In this document: in pieces, positions 62,381 to 64,000 of the stretch | Layout of the letters: each line of letters opens with the position of its first letter | How positions within the stretch are numbered: position 1 is the first letter of the stretch | NCBI GenBank assembly: GCA_020848545.1 | Contig: JADLHZ010000085.1 | Span: 124,001 to 188,000, forward strand | DNA: 64,000 nucleotides | Direction: 5' to 3' | Origin: Deltaproteobacteria bacterium | Lineage (GTDB): Bacteria > Myxococcota > JADLHZ01 | The notes under the pieces: generated by a model | What the model was told of the DNA's origin: nothing | The model's database searches: none | What the model saw: the letters and a program-made list of their open reading frames with translations, nothing else | Made by a program: the position numbers and the translations under genes

Positions 62381-63729
62381 CGCTTCGCCGACGCGACCGC
62401 GGGCGGCTTCGGCTTCTGCGCCGGAGGGGGCTGCGCGACCGGCGCAGCGGCGGCCGGGGTCGGATCGGCGAGGCGAGGCGAGGCGGCCTTCGGCAACCTC
62501 AACGCGCCGAGCAAGTCGACGTCGGCGAGCGCCTTCAATTGCTCGTTGGCGCCAAAGAGCGTGGTGCCGATGCTGCTCTGCGCGGTGCCGGCTCCGAGCA
62601 CAGTGAGCTTGTCGACCGACATGCCCTTGATCGTCGTCATCAGCTTGTCGAAGACCGGCAGCAGCTTCTGCACGAGCAACGCGTCGCGGCCGGCTTCGCC
62701 GCTCTGCACGTACGCCGTCGCGAGCTTCTCCAGCGCGATGGCGCCGGCGCGGCCGTCGGCGAGCACGCGCGCCGCTTGCGCCTTCGCTTCGGCTTCGAGC
62801 TTTTGCCGCTGCGCTTCGGCCGGCGCGACGACGTCAGCCTCCAAGCGGCGGCGGATCTGCTCGGCGCGCGCATCCCAGCTCTTCACTTGCGCCTTTGCTT
62901 CGGCCACCTGGGCGAGCACTTGGCCGCGCGCTTCGGCGATCAACGCCGCGCGCTGCGTGAGCGCTTCGTTCTTCCGGCGCTCGATCTCTTTGCTGGTCAC
63001 GCGCGTCTCGGCGTCGATCTTCGAGATCTCGCCGTTCATGCCGTTGTGCGCCTTCTGCACGAGCGCCGTCACCTGCGCGCGCACTTCACCGATGCGCGCG
63101 TGCTTGCGCACCTCGGCGCCGCGCACCCGGCCGACGCTGTTCAAGTAGCCGACGTCGTCCGAGATGCTCTGGATCTGCAGGTTGTCGAGCACGAGCCCGA
63201 GCCGCTGCATGTCGCGGTGCGCTTCGTCGACGAGCTTCTGCTGGAACACGGTCTTCTTCTGGTTGATCTCTTCCGGCGTCAGCTCGGCGATGACGCCGCG
63301 CAAGTTGCCTTCGAGCGTGTCCTTCGCCACGTAGATCAGCTGCTCTTCGGTGCAGCCCAAGAAGCGCTCCAACGCGTTGTGCAAGAGCGGCTCTTCGCTC
63401 GGAAACTTGATGTTGGCGACCGCGACCACGTTCAGCGGAATGCCGCCGCGCGAGAACGCGTTCTTCACGCCGAGCTCGATCGGAATGTTCGTCAGCGACA
63501 TGCGATCGACGCGCTCGATGATCGGCCAGCGCATCGCCCGGCCGCCGCGCACGACGCGAAAGCCGATCTCCTGCTTCTCGTTCTCGGCGGCGCCGACCAA
63601 GGCGAAGGTGCGGCCCGAGAAGATGAGCACTTCGTTCGGCGAGCAGACGTAGGTGTTCTTCACGACGGTCGCGACGATGAAGAAGCCCGCGACGAGCAAC
63701 ATGGCGACGACGATGCCAATGACTTCCAT
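62377..63729 (-). CDS. Flotillin/SPFH-domain membrane protein
   Basis: 450 residues. An N-terminal membrane segment (VIGIVVAMLLVAGFFIVATVV) precedes an SPFH domain (CSPNEVLIFSG ... MRWPIIERVDRMSLTNIPIEL ... GIPLNVVAVANIKF). A long Ala/Glu-rich coiled coil follows (EIERRKNEALTQRAALIAEARGQVLAQVAEAKAQVKSWDARAEQIRRRLEADVVAPAEAQRQKLEAEAKAQAARVL). The tail is Pro/Ala-rich. Such proteins organise membrane domains. It is the second of two flotillin genes, 3 bases after the one at 63733. Confidence 0.9.
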   Translation of the reverse strand: MEVIGIVVAMLLVAGFFIVATVVKNTYVCSPNEVLIFSGRTFALVGAAENEKQEIGFRVVRGGRAMRWPIIERVDRMSLTNIPIELGVKNAFSRGGIPLNVVAVANIKFPSEEPLLHNALERFLGCTEEQLIYVAKDTLEGNLRGVIAELTPEEINQKKTVFQQKLVDEAHRDMQRLGLVLDNLQIQSISDDVGYLNSVGRVRGAEVRKHARIGEVRAQVTALVQKAHNGMNGEISKIDAETRVTSKEIERRKNEALTQRAALIAEARGQVLAQVAEAKAQVKSWDARAEQIRRRLEADVVAPAEAQRQKLEAEAKAQAARVLADGRAGAIALEKLATAYVQSGEAGRDALLVQKLLPVFDKLMTTIKGMSVDKLTVLGAGTAQSSIGTTLFGANEQLKALADVDLLGALRLPKAASPRLADPTPAAAAPVAQPPPAQKPKPPAVASAKR

Positions 63730-63732
63730 GGT

Positions 63733-64000
63733 TCAGCCCTTCACTTCGGCGGTATTCGGAGCGTTGTTGGCGAGGATGCTGGCGACGTCCACGCCGGTGA
63801 GGTCGCGCAAGGAGCCGAGCACGCGCAAGACGGCTTCGGGATAGCTCGCAGCCAACGCCGCGAGCGCTTTGCCGTCGCCGCTATCGACGAGCTGCACCGA
63901 CTCGACGTCGATGCCCTGCACGCGCGCGGCGACTTGCGCCACCAAGACATCGAGCTGCGAGAGCACGAAGAGCTCGCGTACTTTCGGGCCGCCCTTCTTC
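63733..64000 (-). CDS. Flotillin-like protein, C-terminal end only
   Basis: The frame is open from base 64000 to the stop at 63733, showing the last 88 residues. The visible end KKGGPKVRELFVLSQLDVLVAQVAARVQGIDVESVQLVDSGDGKALAALAASYPEAVLRVL resembles the C-terminus of flotillin/SPFH proteins. It ends 3 bases before the next flotillin gene, so the pair form an operon and may make hetero-oligomers. The start lies outside the window. Confidence 0.75.
   Translation of the reverse strand, partial: KKGGPKVRELFVLSQLDVLVAQVAARVQGIDVESVQLVDSGDGKALAALAASYPEAVLRVLGSLRDLTGVDVASILANNAPNTAEVKG

Overview
The window is GC-rich bacterial chromosome with short intergenic gaps and many genes overlapping by 1-8 bases. 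Several features point to a member of the Myxococcota (former Deltaproteobacteria). Two secreted proteins end in a MYXO-CTERM-like tail (Cys pair, membrane segment, Arg cluster; genes at 55160 and 58945). There are many Cys-rich or beta-propeller lipoproteins, an MglA-type GTPase, and a long REC-GAF-PAS-PAS-HisKA protein next to a CheA/CheY/CheW/MCP cluster. No genus can be assigned from sequence alone. I saw no rRNA, tRNA, CRISPR array or intact insertion sequence.

Layout. 1-7.8 kb: a Cys-rich secreted protein cut by the left edge, a 450-base gap holding two remarkable long hairpins, a pterin operon (pteridine-reductase-like SDR, FolB-cupin fusion, QueD), an FG-GAP protein, an orphan FecE-like ABC ATPase with an outer-membrane protein, and an M16 protease. 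7.8-16.8 kb: lipoproteins, YchF, an acyl-CoA carboxylase beta subunit, an FGE-like Cys-rich protein and two barrel-like proteins without signal peptides. 17-20.4 kb: a denitrification unit with a porin, a three-domain copper nitrite reductase carrying a C-terminal cytochrome c, and a truncated nirV. 20.4-29.7 kb: a HExxH-hemopexin protein, a desaturase, biotin carboxylase plus biotin carrier, glutaredoxin, IF-1, a DUF1302-like outer-membrane protein, a leishmanolysin-like lipoprotein and a LolA-like protein. 29.7-38.8 kb: a tightly overlapping minus-strand block encoding signalling proteins (sensor, CheA, CheY, CheW, MCP; then ThiL, a PocR histidine kinase and an MglA-like GTPase).

38.8-44.2 kb is an accessory island that is visibly richer in A/T than its surroundings. 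It contains a three-gene cassette (TIGR04255-family protein plus two uncharacterised conserved proteins) behind a promoter whose -10 region is covered by a palindrome. This cassette is the best candidate here for an undescribed system. 44.2-50 kb: a lipoprotein, a DinG/YoaA-type helicase, an M50-like protein that has lost its HExxH motif, an LpoA/LivK-like lipoprotein and YacG. 50-55 kb: an arginine-succinyltransferase catabolic operon (M20 deacylase, AstA, AstD, membrane thioredoxin). 55-64 kb: a beta-propeller protein, GlmS, a GH18 protein, a methyltransferase, a START-domain protein and two flotillin-type proteins, the last cut by the right edge.

Functional links: the carboxylase subunits at 10.7 and 23.5-25.5 kb probably form one enzyme. 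NirK, its porin and the decayed nirV form one unit. The chemosensory block lacks CheR and CheB within the window. The 718-1168 gap holds paired hairpins whose stems differ in sequence but keep their pairing, an unusual non-coding signal.
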